A stretch of DNA of 64,000 bases. Source: Bacteriovorax sp. BSW11_IV (GTDB lineage Bacteria > Bdellovibrionota > Bacteriovoracia > Bacteriovoracales > Bacteriovoracaceae). Every line of letters begins with the position of its first letter. Position 1 is the stretch's first letter. The stretch lies in the NCBI RefSeq assembly GCF_000447755.1, contig NZ_AUNE01000050.1, forward strand, positions 96,077 to 160,076, given 5' to 3'. Made by a program: the position numbers and the translations under genes. The notes under the pieces were generated by a model that was given only the letters and a program-made list of their open reading frames with translations, had not been told where the DNA came from and made no database searches. Positions 43,302 to 53,255 of the stretch are shown here, piece by piece.

Positions 43302-44392
43302 TGAAAGTAGTAGTTAGTTGTGATGAACTTTTAAAACGTGATCATTTAACAGAAGTCGTTGAGGCCGTCCTCGAACTCTACGATGAAGCGGAAATCTATA
43401 CGCTAGTTCATAGACCAAAGGCGATTCTTGGACCAATTGAACTTAGAAAAATTCACTCTACTTTTTTATCACATAAAGTTAAAAGTAGTGCGGACCTTCA
43501 TAACTTCTCATACTTAATCCCTTCCGCAGCAAAGAATCTTTTTATTCCATGCTCTGTGGATCTTGTTATTAATATTTCAAGTGGATTATCTCAGGGAATT
43601 AAGACTTGTGAAAAAACGAAAGTCGTAACTTATCTTTATAACGACGCTTTTTTAAATTCTCCAAAATCTTGGTTAGAAAAAATCTTTTCAAGTTATTTGA
43701 AATCTTATTTTAAAAAATCTCTGAAAAACGTAGATGTTCTCTATGTGAGTAATGACTCTCTTCTTGAGAAAGTTTCGCGCTTTAGAGCAGATGCAACAGT
43801 CTTGGAACCGCCATTTAAAATTAATGATTGGCAAATTATCCCGTCTCCCGTTTTTACTTATGACCACTTCTGTATCAATGCCAATGGCCTTGATGTGGCC
43901 ATGGCAAAAAAACTGAAAGATTATCTTGTGTCTGAATCAATTAAGTTTAAATTCTTTGGTGATGACGAACACTTGGCCCAGATTAAAAATGGACCTGAAG
44001 ATATTCATTTCTTTGGCGATCGCTGTTCAGGTGAGCTAGCGCCATTATTGTCAGGAAGTGCTGCTATTATAGATTTAAGCGATGGATTTTTTCCAGAAGC
44101 TTCTTTAAAGGGTTTAGGAACGGGAAGACCTGTTATTGCACTAGATAGCGCGAGCAATCGTTCGTACCTAAGTGGAGAGGGTGTCTTCTTCACAACTAAA
44201 GATGAATCAAAAATCTTTTCTTTAATTAAAGATCTATTGAAAGACCCGAAGCGTTTTGATAGCAAAAAACTACGTGCAGTGGCCGTTAATTATCACGAGA
44301 TTAAATTTAAGGCCGAACTTAAAAGAAGACTTGATCGTATCGTGGGTGAGTCTACACCAAGAGCGCATCATGAAAAAGAGAATTGCTGTTAG
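43301..44392 (+). CDS. GT4-like glycosyltransferase
   Basis: A 363-residue protein with a two-Rossmann (GT-B) look. N-terminal half: MKVVVSCDELLKRDHLTEVVEAVLELYDEAEIYTLVHRP. C-terminal half: FKFFGDDEHLAQIKNGPEDIHFFGDR, then GSAAIIDLSDGFFPEASLKGLGTGRPVIALDSASNRSYL, with the E at the usual GPE..xxxE nucleotide-sugar site, and GVFFTTKDESKIFSLIKDLL. GTG start, shared base with the decarboxylase stop. It probably uses the sugar nucleotide made by its partner. The acceptor is unknown. Its end overlaps the convergent secreted protein by 4 bases. Confidence 0.85.
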   Translation: MKVVVSCDELLKRDHLTEVVEAVLELYDEAEIYTLVHRPKAILGPIELRKIHSTFLSHKVKSSADLHNFSYLIPSAAKNLFIPCSVDLVINISSGLSQGIKTCEKTKVVTYLYNDAFLNSPKSWLEKIFSSYLKSYFKKSLKNVDVLYVSNDSLLEKVSRFRADATVLEPPFKINDWQIIPSPVFTYDHFCINANGLDVAMAKKLKDYLVSESIKFKFFGDDEHLAQIKNGPEDIHFFGDRCSGELAPLLSGSAAIIDLSDGFFPEASLKGLGTGRPVIALDSASNRSYLSGEGVFFTTKDESKIFSLIKDLLKDPKRFDSKKLRAVAVNYHEIKFKAELKRRLDRIVGESTPRAHHEKENCC

Positions 44393-46200
44393 TAGCCAAT
44401 TCTCTTTTCTAGTCTGATTAAATTGTAGCGATTAGAGATTACTTTGAAGATTGAGGCCTCGGGCTTTCTGATAATATCTTCATTTTTAATCTCAATATCG
44501 TCTTCGTTTAATTTTTCCGAATCATTTAGTGTATTTGATGCCATATCGGATTGAGAATCACTGTCAGTTTTTAGGTCAGTAGTACTCAGTAGATTTTTTC
44601 TAAGAGCATCAATATCAATGGCCTCTATCGCATTTTGTACTTTGGGATTTTGACTATTTGCCACTGAAGTACCTGTTTTCTTCGCTGATTCAAGTGTTTT
44701 TTCAAGTCCATCTTGTAAGAAATTATTTACGTCCATATTGCTCTCATCATAGCGAGTAGCAATAGCGCGCTCAAGTGGTGACATACTATTGACGGCCTTT
44801 TCAAATTGCTTGAAGTCTGGCTCGTCACTAATTTCACTTTCACCTCTAAGTTTTCTTTGTTCATTAACTTGTTTCAAAACAAATTTTTTCATCCCCATGG
44901 CCATAGCTAAATTGGCCTCTAGCTTCTCTGTGTTGAGTTCTGAAAGGTCTGTGTTACCAGATGCCAGCTGATTAGCATTATTAACAACACTTGAGAAATT
45001 TGATGACTTTAAGTAGTCTGTTCCCATTTGTCCAAGTGACTTCACGACACTTTGATCAACTTTGAAACATGAGTTGGTTTCTTTACATGTACATGATAGG
45101 TCTTCGTTTCCACTTTTAGATAAGCAAACACGCCCTGAACTCTTGTCTTCATCTGAATTAACAACTTGTTCCTTTCTATCTTCTAGGGCCTTATTTTCAG
45201 GTGTTAATTTTTGATATTTGATGGCCTCATTTTCATTACCTTTGGCAAGTTCTGAACCTGATGGAGGAATGGCCATGCCACCTTTAAGTAGAGCATCTTC
45301 AAATCTTTTAAGTATTTTTTCGACAGCACTTCTTCTTGAGGCATAATCACTTTTCATTTTTTTTGCTTTCATCATTTCATTCATTTCTAGCGCTGTTCCC
45401 ACTGCAAGTGCACCAATATTTAGAATAGAACAAGCTGTGAAAGTGTAAGGAAAGGTTGCGGCCTCAACAGCTGCAATGGCCGTTGCTGTAGCGTATAGAG
45501 TTGTGACAATCATATGTTTTTTATATTTATTATCAGCGATCTCTTCCATGTCCTTCAGCGCTTGGATCATCAGTCTAAAGACTCGAATTTGAATCTCTAC
45601 GCTCATTCCATTCGTTTCCATTTGTGCAACGAGTTTTTTGTATTCTTTTTGATGCTTCTCCATTTTCTTTTTTGCCTGCATGTGGTTCCAAATAGAGGCC
45701 ACAACAGAAATACCAGCGCCAATATAAGCAACTCTTGGAGAACTCGGAGATGGGGCAGGACAGATCGTTGAGAAAACCACGGCACCTATTAAACCAGCTG
45801 CAATAGTTTTAACGGCCTCGCCACCTTCAGTAACTTTGAATTCTTCACTTTTAATTTTATGTTCATCAGATTTGATTTCTTGACCAATTGATTTTAATTC
45901 GGCCTTACAATTTGTTTGGTCTGCGACATTGCGAGCATTGTTACAGTTTTCATATTTCTGATTAAAAAGGTCGTTATCTTTTTTCGTAGTACATGTGTCC
46001 ATGACACAGTTCCACTTTCTACCATTTGACCCTTCACATTTGTCTACTTGTGCTCGTTTTTCTTCACGACAAGAATTTAATTCAGAGAAATTTGAATTCA
46101 TTGTGCTTGTTGATTGGGCCCATATTGGGTTCATCAACAATACTTGTATAAGTAGTAAATGGGTGAGTGTTTTTACAAATTGTCTCATTTGTGGGGCCAT
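44389..46200 (-). CDS. Large secreted/membrane protein of unknown function
   Basis: A 603-residue protein that I cannot assign. A signal peptide (FVKTLTHLLLIQVLLMNPIWA) leads into a Cys-rich segment (NSCREEKRAQVDKC, NCVMDTC, YENCNNA, NCKAEL). Two hydrophobic segments at ~125-170 and ~230-265 (AVKTIAAGLIGAVVFSTIC, VAYIGAGISVVASIW; VTTLYATATAIAAVEAATFPYTFTACSIL) could span a membrane. The rest is charged and helical, with a Cys cluster (SCTCKETNSC). The first ATG has AAGGAA unusually close; a second ATG is four codons in. It may form disulfides in the periplasm. Confidence 0.65.
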   Translation of the reverse strand: MAPQMRQFVKTLTHLLLIQVLLMNPIWAQSTSTMNSNFSELNSCREEKRAQVDKCEGSNGRKWNCVMDTCTTKKDNDLFNQKYENCNNARNVADQTNCKAELKSIGQEIKSDEHKIKSEEFKVTEGGEAVKTIAAGLIGAVVFSTICPAPSPSSPRVAYIGAGISVVASIWNHMQAKKKMEKHQKEYKKLVAQMETNGMSVEIQIRVFRLMIQALKDMEEIADNKYKKHMIVTTLYATATAIAAVEAATFPYTFTACSILNIGALAVGTALEMNEMMKAKKMKSDYASRRSAVEKILKRFEDALLKGGMAIPPSGSELAKGNENEAIKYQKLTPENKALEDRKEQVVNSDEDKSSGRVCLSKSGNEDLSCTCKETNSCFKVDQSVVKSLGQMGTDYLKSSNFSSVVNNANQLASGNTDLSELNTEKLEANLAMAMGMKKFVLKQVNEQRKLRGESEISDEPDFKQFEKAVNSMSPLERAIATRYDESNMDVNNFLQDGLEKTLESAKKTGTSVANSQNPKVQNAIEAIDIDALRKNLLSTTDLKTDSDSQSDMASNTLNDSEKLNEDDIEIKNEDIIRKPEASIFKVISNRYNLIRLEKRIGY

Positions 46201-46391
46201 TTCCTTTTTGTCTTAAGTACTATAGTGACTTATCGATCTCTTAGGGAAAAGACTTAGCTTAAATCTATTGTAATTTTAGATAGATGGAGTAAAAAAGGGT
46301 TGTGAATGACCGCCTATTTATGTAGGCAATTACTTTTATTTTATGGGGCCGGAATATCCTGCCATATTCAAACAATTACCGCTATTTGCCC

Positions 46392-46397
46392 TATAAT
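46392..46397 (+). promoter_or_regulatory. -10 element of the amino-acid transporter operon
   Basis: A consensus TATAAT lies 26 bases before the first gene's ATG. The -35 region at 17 bases upstream (CAAACA) is poor, so an activator may be needed. A GCCTA/TAGGC hairpin (about 46312-46327) lies further upstream in the 223-base gap. Confidence 0.5.
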
Positions 46398-46423
46398 TTA
46401 ATGGTTATCAGAAAGGAGAATAA

Positions 46424-47446
46424 ATGAACAGAAGATGGTTGGCCAAGTCGGCCTTAGTAGTTATGAGTGCTTTTGTGGGTGCAAACTCTTTTGCGGGATC
46501 TCAACTAGATCAAATCAAAAAGCGCGATCATCTTAATTGTGGGGTTTCAACTGGTCTTGCAGGTTTCTCTGCTCCAGATAGCAAAGGAAATTGGGTCGGT
46601 TTTGATGCTGATATTTGTCGTGCTGTGGCCGCAGCAATTCTTGGTGATGCTAGAAAAGTTAAATTTGTTCCCCTTAGTGGTCAACAGAGATTTGTTGCCG
46701 TTCAAACGGGAACAGTAGATATACTCTCTCGTGTCACTAGTAAAACTTTGACTCGTGATGCAGGAATTGGCCTACGTTTCGGACCCGTTGTTTTTTATGA
46801 TGGTCAAACTTTTATGGTTAGAAAGAATCTAAATCTAAAAAGTGCGAAAGAACTTGAAGGGGCCAGTATTTGTACCCAACAAGGAACAACTTCAGAGCTT
46901 AATATGACCGATTTTTTTAGAACACATAAGATGAAGTTTAAGCCAATCGTTTTTGAAAACTATAATGAAAGTATTCAGGCCTACTTCAAGGGTCGTTGTG
47001 ATGGATATACTAACGACAGCTCTGGCCTTGCTTCTGCAAGAGCTCAGTCTGGAGGGATTTCAGCTCACGTTATCTTACCTGAGAGAATTTCAAAAGAGCC
47101 TCTTGCTCCTGCCATTAAGCTTGGTGATGACGATCTCTATAATATTATGACTTGGAGTATTTACGCTTTAATTGAAGCTGAAGAATTAGGGATCAAAACG
47201 GCGAATGTTGACCAAATGAAAAAAAGTAGTGACTTAAATGTTCAACGCTTTCTTGGAATTAAAGATGGTAACGGTAAGGCACTAGGTTTAAATGAAAATT
47301 GGGCCGAGACAATTATTAAGCAAGTTGGTAATTACGGAGAAATTTTTGAAAGAAACTTAGGTCAAAATTCTTCATTGAAATTAGACCGTGGTCTAAACGA
47401 TTTATGGACAAATAAAGGATTAATGTACGCACCACCATTAAGATAA
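46424..47446 (+). CDS. aapJ: Amino-acid ABC transporter binding protein (AapJ-type)
   Basis: A 340-residue periplasmic binding protein for general L-amino acids. Signal peptide MNRRWLAKSALVVMSAFVGANSFA, then the family-typical LDQIKKRDHLNCGVSTGLAGFSAPDSKGNWVGFDADICRAVAAAILGDARKVKFVPLSGQQRFVAVQTG. It delivers ligand to the two permeases encoded next. AAAGGAG precedes the ATG. First gene of a four-gene transporter operon. Confidence 0.92.
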   Translation: MNRRWLAKSALVVMSAFVGANSFAGSQLDQIKKRDHLNCGVSTGLAGFSAPDSKGNWVGFDADICRAVAAAILGDARKVKFVPLSGQQRFVAVQTGTVDILSRVTSKTLTRDAGIGLRFGPVVFYDGQTFMVRKNLNLKSAKELEGASICTQQGTTSELNMTDFFRTHKMKFKPIVFENYNESIQAYFKGRCDGYTNDSSGLASARAQSGGISAHVILPERISKEPLAPAIKLGDDDLYNIMTWSIYALIEAEELGIKTANVDQMKKSSDLNVQRFLGIKDGNGKALGLNENWAETIIKQVGNYGEIFERNLGQNSSLKLDRGLNDLWTNKGLMYAPPLR

Positions 47447-47456
47447 GGATGTCTCA

Positions 47457-48614
47457 TTGGAAAAGAAAAATGTACTCAACGATCCAAAGGTAAGATCGCT
47501 ATTTTTTCAAGTTGTTATTTTCCTCACAGTTTTAATTCTGGGAGTAGGACTTTTTAAAGAAACACAATTGAACTTGGAGAAACAAAATATAGCGAGTGGC
47601 TTTGATTTCCTAAAGAAAGAAGCTGGCTTTGAAATTGGAGAGTCCTTAATTGAGTATTTGCCCAGTGATTCATACGCAAAGGCCCTCATCGTAGGGCTCA
47701 TTAATACACTAAAAGTTGCTGTTATCGGAAATGTCTTAGCGGTTTTTCTTGGAATCATTCTCGGGATCGCTAGGCTTTCTAAAAACTTCCTCATTTCGTC
47801 GTTTACGAAATCTTATATTGAAATTATTAGAAATACGCCTCTACTATTACAATTATTTCTTTGGTATGCGATCATCACAGAAAGTTTTCCTAGTGTTAAG
47901 GCCGCCCATAATTTTTTTGATCTTATCTATATCTGTAATCGTGGTTTCTTTTTTCCTTCAATTGTTGGAAACAGTGGATTGACTATGATTCTTATCGGAC
48001 TTGCTATTGCTCTAGTGGGCTCATTTGTGAGTGCTTATTTTTCAAAGAAAAAGCAAGAAAGAACAGGACAGCAATATCCGGTTCTTGCTATTAACATCGC
48101 ACTTTTTATTCTTGTTCCAACGCTATTGTACTTTTTCTTTGGAGAGAGTCTACAATTTGATCTTCCTGAATTGGCCGGTTTTAATTTCAGAGGTGGAATG
48201 AGCTTTTCTCCTGAATTTTCAGCACTACTTTTAGGGCTAGTCTTTTATACAAGTGCTTTTAATGCTGAAATTGTTCGTGCAGGAATTCAATCAGTAGATC
48301 ACGGACAATGGGAAGCGGCCGCTTCTTTGGCCTTAAGCCCGTATAGAACAATGAAGCTTGTTATTTTACCTCAGGCAATGCGAGTCATTATACCACCTTT
48401 AACTTCACAGATTTTAAATTTAACGAAGAACAGTTCATTGGCGGTGGCCATTGGCTTTCCTGATTTTGTTTCTGTGGCCAATACAACAATGAATCAAACT
48501 GGTCAGGCCATTGAGGCCGTGGCGCTTATTATGCTTTGTTATTTAGTTATTAGCTTATCAACAAGCTTTGTAATGAATTCTTATAACAAGGCAAAAGCAT
48601 TGAGGGAGAGATAG
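47457..48614 (+). CDS. aapQ: Amino-acid ABC transporter permease (AapQ-type)
   Basis: A 385-residue inner-membrane permease of the His/Glu/Gln/Arg/opine family. Several hydrophobic helices flank a long periplasmic insertion, as in AapQ. The coupling loop EAAASLALSPYRTMKLVILPQAMRVIIPPLTSQILNLTKNSSLAV is the EAA motif contacting the ATPase. Starts with TTG (47457) after AAGGAT, 10 bases after aapJ. Confidence 0.9.
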   Translation: MEKKNVLNDPKVRSLFFQVVIFLTVLILGVGLFKETQLNLEKQNIASGFDFLKKEAGFEIGESLIEYLPSDSYAKALIVGLINTLKVAVIGNVLAVFLGIILGIARLSKNFLISSFTKSYIEIIRNTPLLLQLFLWYAIITESFPSVKAAHNFFDLIYICNRGFFFPSIVGNSGLTMILIGLAIALVGSFVSAYFSKKKQERTGQQYPVLAINIALFILVPTLLYFFFGESLQFDLPELAGFNFRGGMSFSPEFSALLLGLVFYTSAFNAEIVRAGIQSVDHGQWEAAASLALSPYRTMKLVILPQAMRVIIPPLTSQILNLTKNSSLAVAIGFPDFVSVANTTMNQTGQAIEAVALIMLCYLVISLSTSFVMNSYNKAKALRER

Positions 48615-49676
48615 ATGAAGAATTTCTCAATCCTAAAATTAACAAAATGGTCAAAGAAAAACCTATTCAATGGCCCGGTAAATTCCGTTATATCAATTTT
48701 TGTTCTCGCATTGATATGGAAAGTTTTTGAAGCTCTATTACATTGGCTTTTCTTTGATGCTGTATGGTTTGGTGATGCCAATTCTTGTCGAGAGGCCTCT
48801 GGGGCATGCATGAGTTTTGTAATCCATAAGGCACGCTTTATTCTTTTTGGTTTTTATCCAGATGATCAGCTATGGCGTCCTATCCTCATGATTCTCTCTT
48901 TGATTGGACTTAGTTTCTATTCAATGCCAACAAGAAGATGGTCGCGAAAACTTTTTATTACATGGACTTGCTACTTTGTATTCGTCTTTGTTCTAATTCG
49001 TGGTGGTTTCTTTGGACTTGAACACGTTGATACATCGAAATGGGGAGGTCTGCCTCTAACATTAATTCTCTCTGTCGTTGGGATAATTGCCAGCTATCCG
49101 CTGGGAATTATTTTGGCGTTAGGAAGAAGATCTGATATGCCACTTATTAAGTCTCTGTGCGTAGGCTATATTGAGCTTATTCGTGGTGTTCCAATGATTT
49201 CTCTTCTTTTTATGAGCTCGGTGATGTTCCCCTTGTTTTTGCCTGAGGGGCTGCAAATTGAAAAGCTTCTTCGTGCACAGATCGCTATCATCATGTTTGT
49301 TTCAGCTTATATGGCAGAAGTTATTAGGGCCGGTTTACAGGCCATAGATAAAGGTCAATATGAAGCTGCAGCTTCTTTGGGATTAAACTATTTTCAAACA
49401 ATGAGATTTATTATTTTACCTCAGGCATTAAAAATCGTAATCCCACCGACTGTAAACACTTCGATTGGTTTATTTAAAGATACATCTCTTGTTGTGATAA
49501 TAGCTCTTTTTGATCTATTGAGTGGCGCCAAATCTTCTATTCAAGATGGAGAGTGGTTGGGTTTCAGTGTTGAGGCCTATCTCTTTGCTGGCGTAATTTA
49601 CTTTATTTTTTGCTATTCAATGTCTCGATATTCACAAAATTTAGAAAAAGAATTTAACACAGGATACAACAGATGA
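48615..49676 (+). CDS. aapM: Amino-acid ABC transporter permease (AapM-type)
   Basis: A 353-residue second permease of the transporter. Its EAA loop is [46 protein letters not shown]. Before it, a segment [27 protein letters not shown] is characteristic of AapM. Starts directly after the aapQ stop (TAG ATG) with GGGAGAG as ribosome site. Overlaps aapP by 4 bases. Confidence 0.9.
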   Translation: MKNFSILKLTKWSKKNLFNGPVNSVISIFVLALIWKVFEALLHWLFFDAVWFGDANSCREASGACMSFVIHKARFILFGFYPDDQLWRPILMILSLIGLSFYSMPTRRWSRKLFITWTCYFVFVFVLIRGGFFGLEHVDTSKWGGLPLTLILSVVGIIASYPLGIILALGRRSDMPLIKSLCVGYIELIRGVPMISLLFMSSVMFPLFLPEGLQIEKLLRAQIAIIMFVSAYMAEVIRAGLQAIDKGQYEAAASLGLNYFQTMRFIILPQALKIVIPPTVNTSIGLFKDTSLVVIIALFDLLSGAKSSIQDGEWLGFSVEAYLFAGVIYFIFCYSMSRYSQNLEKEFNTGYNR

Positions 49677-50410
49677 GTGAGAACATTATTGAAATCAAAA
49701 ATCTCAACAAATGGTATGATGATTTCCATGTGCTTAAAGATATAAATCTGACAGTGAAAAAAGGTGAGAAGATCGTTGTTTGTGGACCTTCTGGTTCTGG
49801 AAAGTCGACGATGATCAGATGTATTAACCGTCTAGAGGCCCACCAAAAAGGTGAGATCTATGTCGGAGGTACTAAACTTACTGAAAACTTGAAAAACATA
49901 GAGGAAGTGAGAAAAGATGTTGGAATGGTTTTCCAACATTTTAATTTATTTCCCCATCTTACAATTCTTGAAAATTTAACACTGGCCCCTCGTTTTGTTT
50001 TAAATCATTCTAAAGAAGAGGCCAATAGAAAAGCGATGGAATACCTTGAGCGCGTTCAAATTGCCTCACAGGCACACAAATATCCAGGTCAACTTTCAGG
50101 TGGTCAAAAACAGCGTGTAGCTATTGCGCGCAGTCTTTGTATGGAACCAAAAATTATGCTTTTTGATGAACCAACCTCTGCACTAGATCCAGAGATGGTT
50201 AAAGAAGTATTAGAAGTTATGACAGAGCTTGCTAAGGAAGGAATGACGATGATTTGCGTAACTCACGAAATGGGGTTTGCAAAACTTGTTGCGGATAGAG
50301 TGATTTTTATGGATGCTGGAAAAATCCTTGAAGAAAATAGTCCTGAAGAATTTTTTGCATCTCCAAAGCACGAGAGAACGAAAGAATTCTTATCACAAAT
50401 TTTACACTGA
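49673..50410 (+). CDS. aapP: Amino-acid ABC transporter ATP-binding protein (AapP-type)
   Basis: A 245-residue ATPase of the polar amino-acid uptake family. Walker [11 protein letters not shown]-loop [12 protein letters not shown], signature LSGGQKQR, Walker [14 protein letters not shown] and switch His in VTHEMGFA are all intact. ATGA overlap with aapM gives coupled translation. It powers import by AapJQM. Confidence 0.95.
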   Translation: MSENIIEIKNLNKWYDDFHVLKDINLTVKKGEKIVVCGPSGSGKSTMIRCINRLEAHQKGEIYVGGTKLTENLKNIEEVRKDVGMVFQHFNLFPHLTILENLTLAPRFVLNHSKEEANRKAMEYLERVQIASQAHKYPGQLSGGQKQRVAIARSLCMEPKIMLFDEPTSALDPEMVKEVLEVMTELAKEGMTMICVTHEMGFAKLVADRVIFMDAGKILEENSPEEFFASPKHERTKEFLSQILH

Positions 50411-50417
50411 GGTTTCT

Positions 50418-50645
50418 ATGAAAAAGATTTTTACTTTTTTAATAGTTTTTTCTTTTATATCACCAGTACTTGCTACGCAAAAGCTATCGAAAAAGGCCAT
50501 TCATGCCAAAATTCTTGAATTAGAAAAGAGTGGTATTTTAGATAAGGAAAGTGCCCAGAAGGCCTATAAAAAACTAGAGGCCATGACTGAAGAAGAGCTG
50601 CTAAAGTTAGAGGAAGCGGCCCATAAAGTGATTAATAAAAAATAA
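50418..50645 (+). CDS. Small secreted helical protein
   Basis: A 75-residue exported protein. The open frame extends upstream into aapP, but GAGG at 50409 serves the ATG at 50418, which opens the signal peptide MKKIFTFLIVFSFISPVLA. The mature part is one charged helical unit (ILELEKSGILDKESAQKAYKKLEAMTEEELLKLEEAAHK). No family known. Likely co-transcribed with the transporter, from which it is separated by 7 bases, and with the AlkB gene 2 bases later. Confidence 0.6.
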   Translation: MKKIFTFLIVFSFISPVLATQKLSKKAIHAKILELEKSGILDKESAQKAYKKLEAMTEEELLKLEEAAHKVINKK

Positions 50646-50647
50646 CT

Positions 50648-51247
50648 ATGCGCGACTTCTTCTTAAATGACGATTATCAAGTTTTATGTGATAGAGACGG
50701 AGAATTAAGGATCTATCACGATTTTTTTGATAAAGATTTTTTTAAAGTTTTACATGAATCTTTAAAGTGGCAACAAGATCAAATAACTCTATATGGTAAA
50801 ACCCATAATGTTCCAAGACTTCAGTCGTTCTATGGAGATGAGGGGATTTCATATTCTTATTCTGGCATTAGGCTCAAGGCGAATCCATGGACTTCGGAAC
50901 TTGAGGCCATAAAATCAAAAATTGAAGAAAAGACGACATACTTTTTTAATGCTTGCCTTTGCAATCTATACCGCCATGGAGCAGATTACGCCGCTTGGCA
51001 CTCTGATGATGAACCTGAACTTGGTCGAAATCCTGTGATCGCATCTGCGAGTTTTGGAGAGCAAAGAAAGTTTGTATTAAAGCATAAATTTGATAAGGGT
51101 GTGGAGCCTATAGAAATCAATATTCCTGATCGAAGTCTGATTCTTATGCTTGGCCCTCTTCAACACAATTGGAAACACCAATTAAATAAGACGGCCAAGA
51201 AAGTTGATCCTAGAATTAATCTAACGTTTAGAAAGATTATTCTTTGA
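50648..51247 (+). CDS. alkB: AlkB-family 2-oxoglutarate/Fe(II) DNA dioxygenase
   Basis: A 199-residue dioxygenase that removes alkyl groups from DNA bases by oxidation. Iron ligands: H118 and D120 (WHSDDE) and H177 (HNWKHQL); 2-oxoglutarate contact Arg in DPRINLTFR. The sequence FGEQRKFVLKHK is typical of the AlkB fold, and overall it looks more like ALKBH2/3-type enzymes than E. coli AlkB. Its last 11 bases overlap the convergent CDF gene. Confidence 0.9.
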   Translation: MRDFFLNDDYQVLCDRDGELRIYHDFFDKDFFKVLHESLKWQQDQITLYGKTHNVPRLQSFYGDEGISYSYSGIRLKANPWTSELEAIKSKIEEKTTYFFNACLCNLYRHGADYAAWHSDDEPELGRNPVIASASFGEQRKFVLKHKFDKGVEPIEINIPDRSLILMLGPLQHNWKHQLNKTAKKVDPRINLTFRKIIL

Positions 51248-52157
51248 TCATTTCACAATGAAAATTTTCTGATTCGAATTCTACAGTGCTCTCACCAACA
51301 TGGTGGTCTTTTAGAATTTCTCTAATTTTTAGTTTTATTTCATCCAGTTTAACGACTGTTAGCGTGTCCGTAACAGCTACGTGGAAGTTTAGTACATGGT
51401 GGGCCTCATCAAGTGACCATCCTTTTACTGCATGGACGTCTTTCACTTCGGCTATGGCCTTTATACTTTTGATAATATCTTCCATTTCAAGACCATCTGG
51501 AAATTTTTGTAAGAGGATTTGACCAATACCAATCATATTTTTGTAAACACCTCTTAAGATAATTAAAGAGATTAAAATTGAAAGAATGGAATCCAGTATA
51601 AACCAAGGTTTAAAAAATAGAACGATACTTACAATTAGAACTGCACACCACCCAAGAATGTCTTCAAGTAGATGGAACATAACCATTCGCTGGTTAAGGC
51701 CATCATCTTTTGAAAGGCGATACGCCGCAATACCATTTACCACAATACCGAGAATGGCCAAGATAAGCATTCCTTCGTGTTTAATAGGTGTAGGGGCCAT
51801 AACTCTTTCAATGGCCTCTTTGATTACAAAGACAGATCCTAGAAAGAGGATAAGCCCATTGATGAGTGCAGAGAGAACTGAAAATCTCCTATGGCCATAA
51901 GTATATTTATTGTCGGCGGCCTTTTTAGAATATTTTTCGAAGAAAAAACTCATGAGTAAGGCCATACTATCGCCAAAATCGTGTAATGAATCTGAAAGGA
52001 TCGCCATACTACCTGTGTACAATCCTCCGATAAGTTCGATGATTGCAAAGGTAAAGTTCAAAAAGAAAGCGATTAGAATATTTTTCGAGCCATGGTGGTG
52101 ATTGTGCCCGTGTCCGTGACTATGACCATGACTATGTCCGTGATGATGTGATCCCAT
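51237..52157 (-). CDS. Cation diffusion facilitator (Zn/Co/Cd efflux)
   Basis: A 306-residue CDF transporter. The N-terminus is a His-rich metal-binding tail (MGSHHHGHSHGHSHGHGHNHHHG). Six helices follow; the metal site has HxxxD pairs in helix 2 (SDSLHDFGDS) and helix 5 (FHLLEDILGW). The cytoplasmic C-terminal ferredoxin-like domain ends in HVGESTVEFESENFHC. It exports divalent metal in exchange for protons. Possibly co-transcribed with the LysR-type regulator upstream (15-base gap). Confidence 0.93.
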   Translation of the reverse strand: MGSHHHGHSHGHSHGHGHNHHHGSKNILIAFFLNFTFAIIELIGGLYTGSMAILSDSLHDFGDSMALLMSFFFEKYSKKAADNKYTYGHRRFSVLSALINGLILFLGSVFVIKEAIERVMAPTPIKHEGMLILAILGIVVNGIAAYRLSKDDGLNQRMVMFHLLEDILGWCAVLIVSIVLFFKPWFILDSILSILISLIILRGVYKNMIGIGQILLQKFPDGLEMEDIIKSIKAIAEVKDVHAVKGWSLDEAHHVLNFHVAVTDTLTVVKLDEIKLKIREILKDHHVGESTVEFESENFHCEMIKE

Positions 52158-52172
52158 TGTTTCCCTTTTTAT

Positions 52173-53105
52173 TTAGCTCAAATAGATGACGCGCTTTTGT
52201 AATGATTCTAGCAGAAACTTTGTAAAATTGCTTGCGGCAAGTCCCATAGTTTTTCCACCTAAGTAGGCCATGTTAATTTCGTTAAACAAGGGTGCTCCTG
52301 GTCCTTTTATGACTTCTATGTCCTTTCCTTGGTCAAGAAGCTTTTTTACCATGTGCATTGGTAGCACACCTGCGCCAAGACCAGAGAGAATGACTTGGGC
52401 CATTCCTTGAACATCCATAAGGTGCGCTTTAAGATTAAACTTTGGAGTTTTCCCGTCGTAATGGTGTTGGAACCATTGCTTTAAAATTGGTGCTCCTTCA
52501 ATATAGTCAACAAAGTCCAATTCTAAGAGTGTTGCGTACGTTAATTTCTTTTTTAAATTTTTTGTCTTTAAATATTCACTACTCGCACAAAGTACAAGGT
52601 GCTCGCGAGAAATATTTTCAGTCAGAATTCTTGGGCCAAAGTTGAAACTATCTACAATTGCAAAATCTAGTGTCCCATTATTTAAATCATCTTGGAATTG
52701 GGCCGCGTGACCATATTTAATTTCAAAACTCACATGCTTGTATTCTTTTGACCAAGAAGCAATGATAGGTAGGATTACGTTATTTCCAAATTCTATGGGC
52801 AGGCCAATCGATATTTTTCCTTTAAGAGTCGTTTTTGTATCCGTTAATTGTCTTAATTTTTCTTCTAATTCAAATAATAGAGGAGTGACATTTTCATAGA
52901 GTTCTTTTGCAAAAGGAGTTGGGATGATTTGTTTATTGATGCGATCAAAGAGCTTCTCTCCAAGTGCGCTTTCAAGGTTTTGGATATGCTGGCTTACCCC
53001 TGGTTGAGTCATGAAAAGCTCAGTTGCTGCTTTGGACATATTTTTTACAGAGTAGACTCTTTCAAAAACTCTTAGTGAAGGGATGGATATTTGATCTATA
53101 AGCAT
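52173..53105 (-). CDS. LysR-type transcriptional regulator
   Basis: A 310-residue LysR regulator. N-terminal winged HTH: SLRVFERVYSVKNMSKAATELFMTQPGVSQHIQNLESALGEKLFDR. C-terminal co-inducer domain: GKISIGLPIEFGNNVILPIIASW and GLGAGVLPMHMVKKLL. It lies directly upstream of the CDF exporter on the same strand and is divergent from the Kazal-protein gene, so either may be its target. A dyad matching a LysR box (T-N11-A) is in the gap. Confidence 0.92.
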   Translation of the reverse strand: MLIDQISIPSLRVFERVYSVKNMSKAATELFMTQPGVSQHIQNLESALGEKLFDRINKQIIPTPFAKELYENVTPLLFELEEKLRQLTDTKTTLKGKISIGLPIEFGNNVILPIIASWSKEYKHVSFEIKYGHAAQFQDDLNNGTLDFAIVDSFNFGPRILTENISREHLVLCASSEYLKTKNLKKKLTYATLLELDFVDYIEGAPILKQWFQHHYDGKTPKFNLKAHLMDVQGMAQVILSGLGAGVLPMHMVKKLLDQGKDIEVIKGPGAPLFNEINMAYLGGKTMGLAASNFTKFLLESLQKRVIYLS

Positions 53106-53150
53106 TGTAATTACGACCAGTTAAGGTTTATTTTGTTATTATATCACATC

Positions 53151-53165
53151 ATAAGTAAAACTTAT
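53151..53165. promoter_or_regulatory. Candidate LysR box
   Basis: ATAAGT-AAA-ACTTAT is a perfect dyad containing the T-N11-A signature of LysR operators. It lies 46 bases before the LysR start (minus) and 91 bases before the Kazal-protein start (plus), as for a self-regulating LysR gene with a divergent target. Confidence 0.5.
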
Positions 53166-53255
53166 CAATCACTATTAAATAATATAATTTTTACTAATTA
53201 AAAAAGAATTATAGATATGCCTCACTTTTTAAATGAATCTGATGAGGATATTTCC

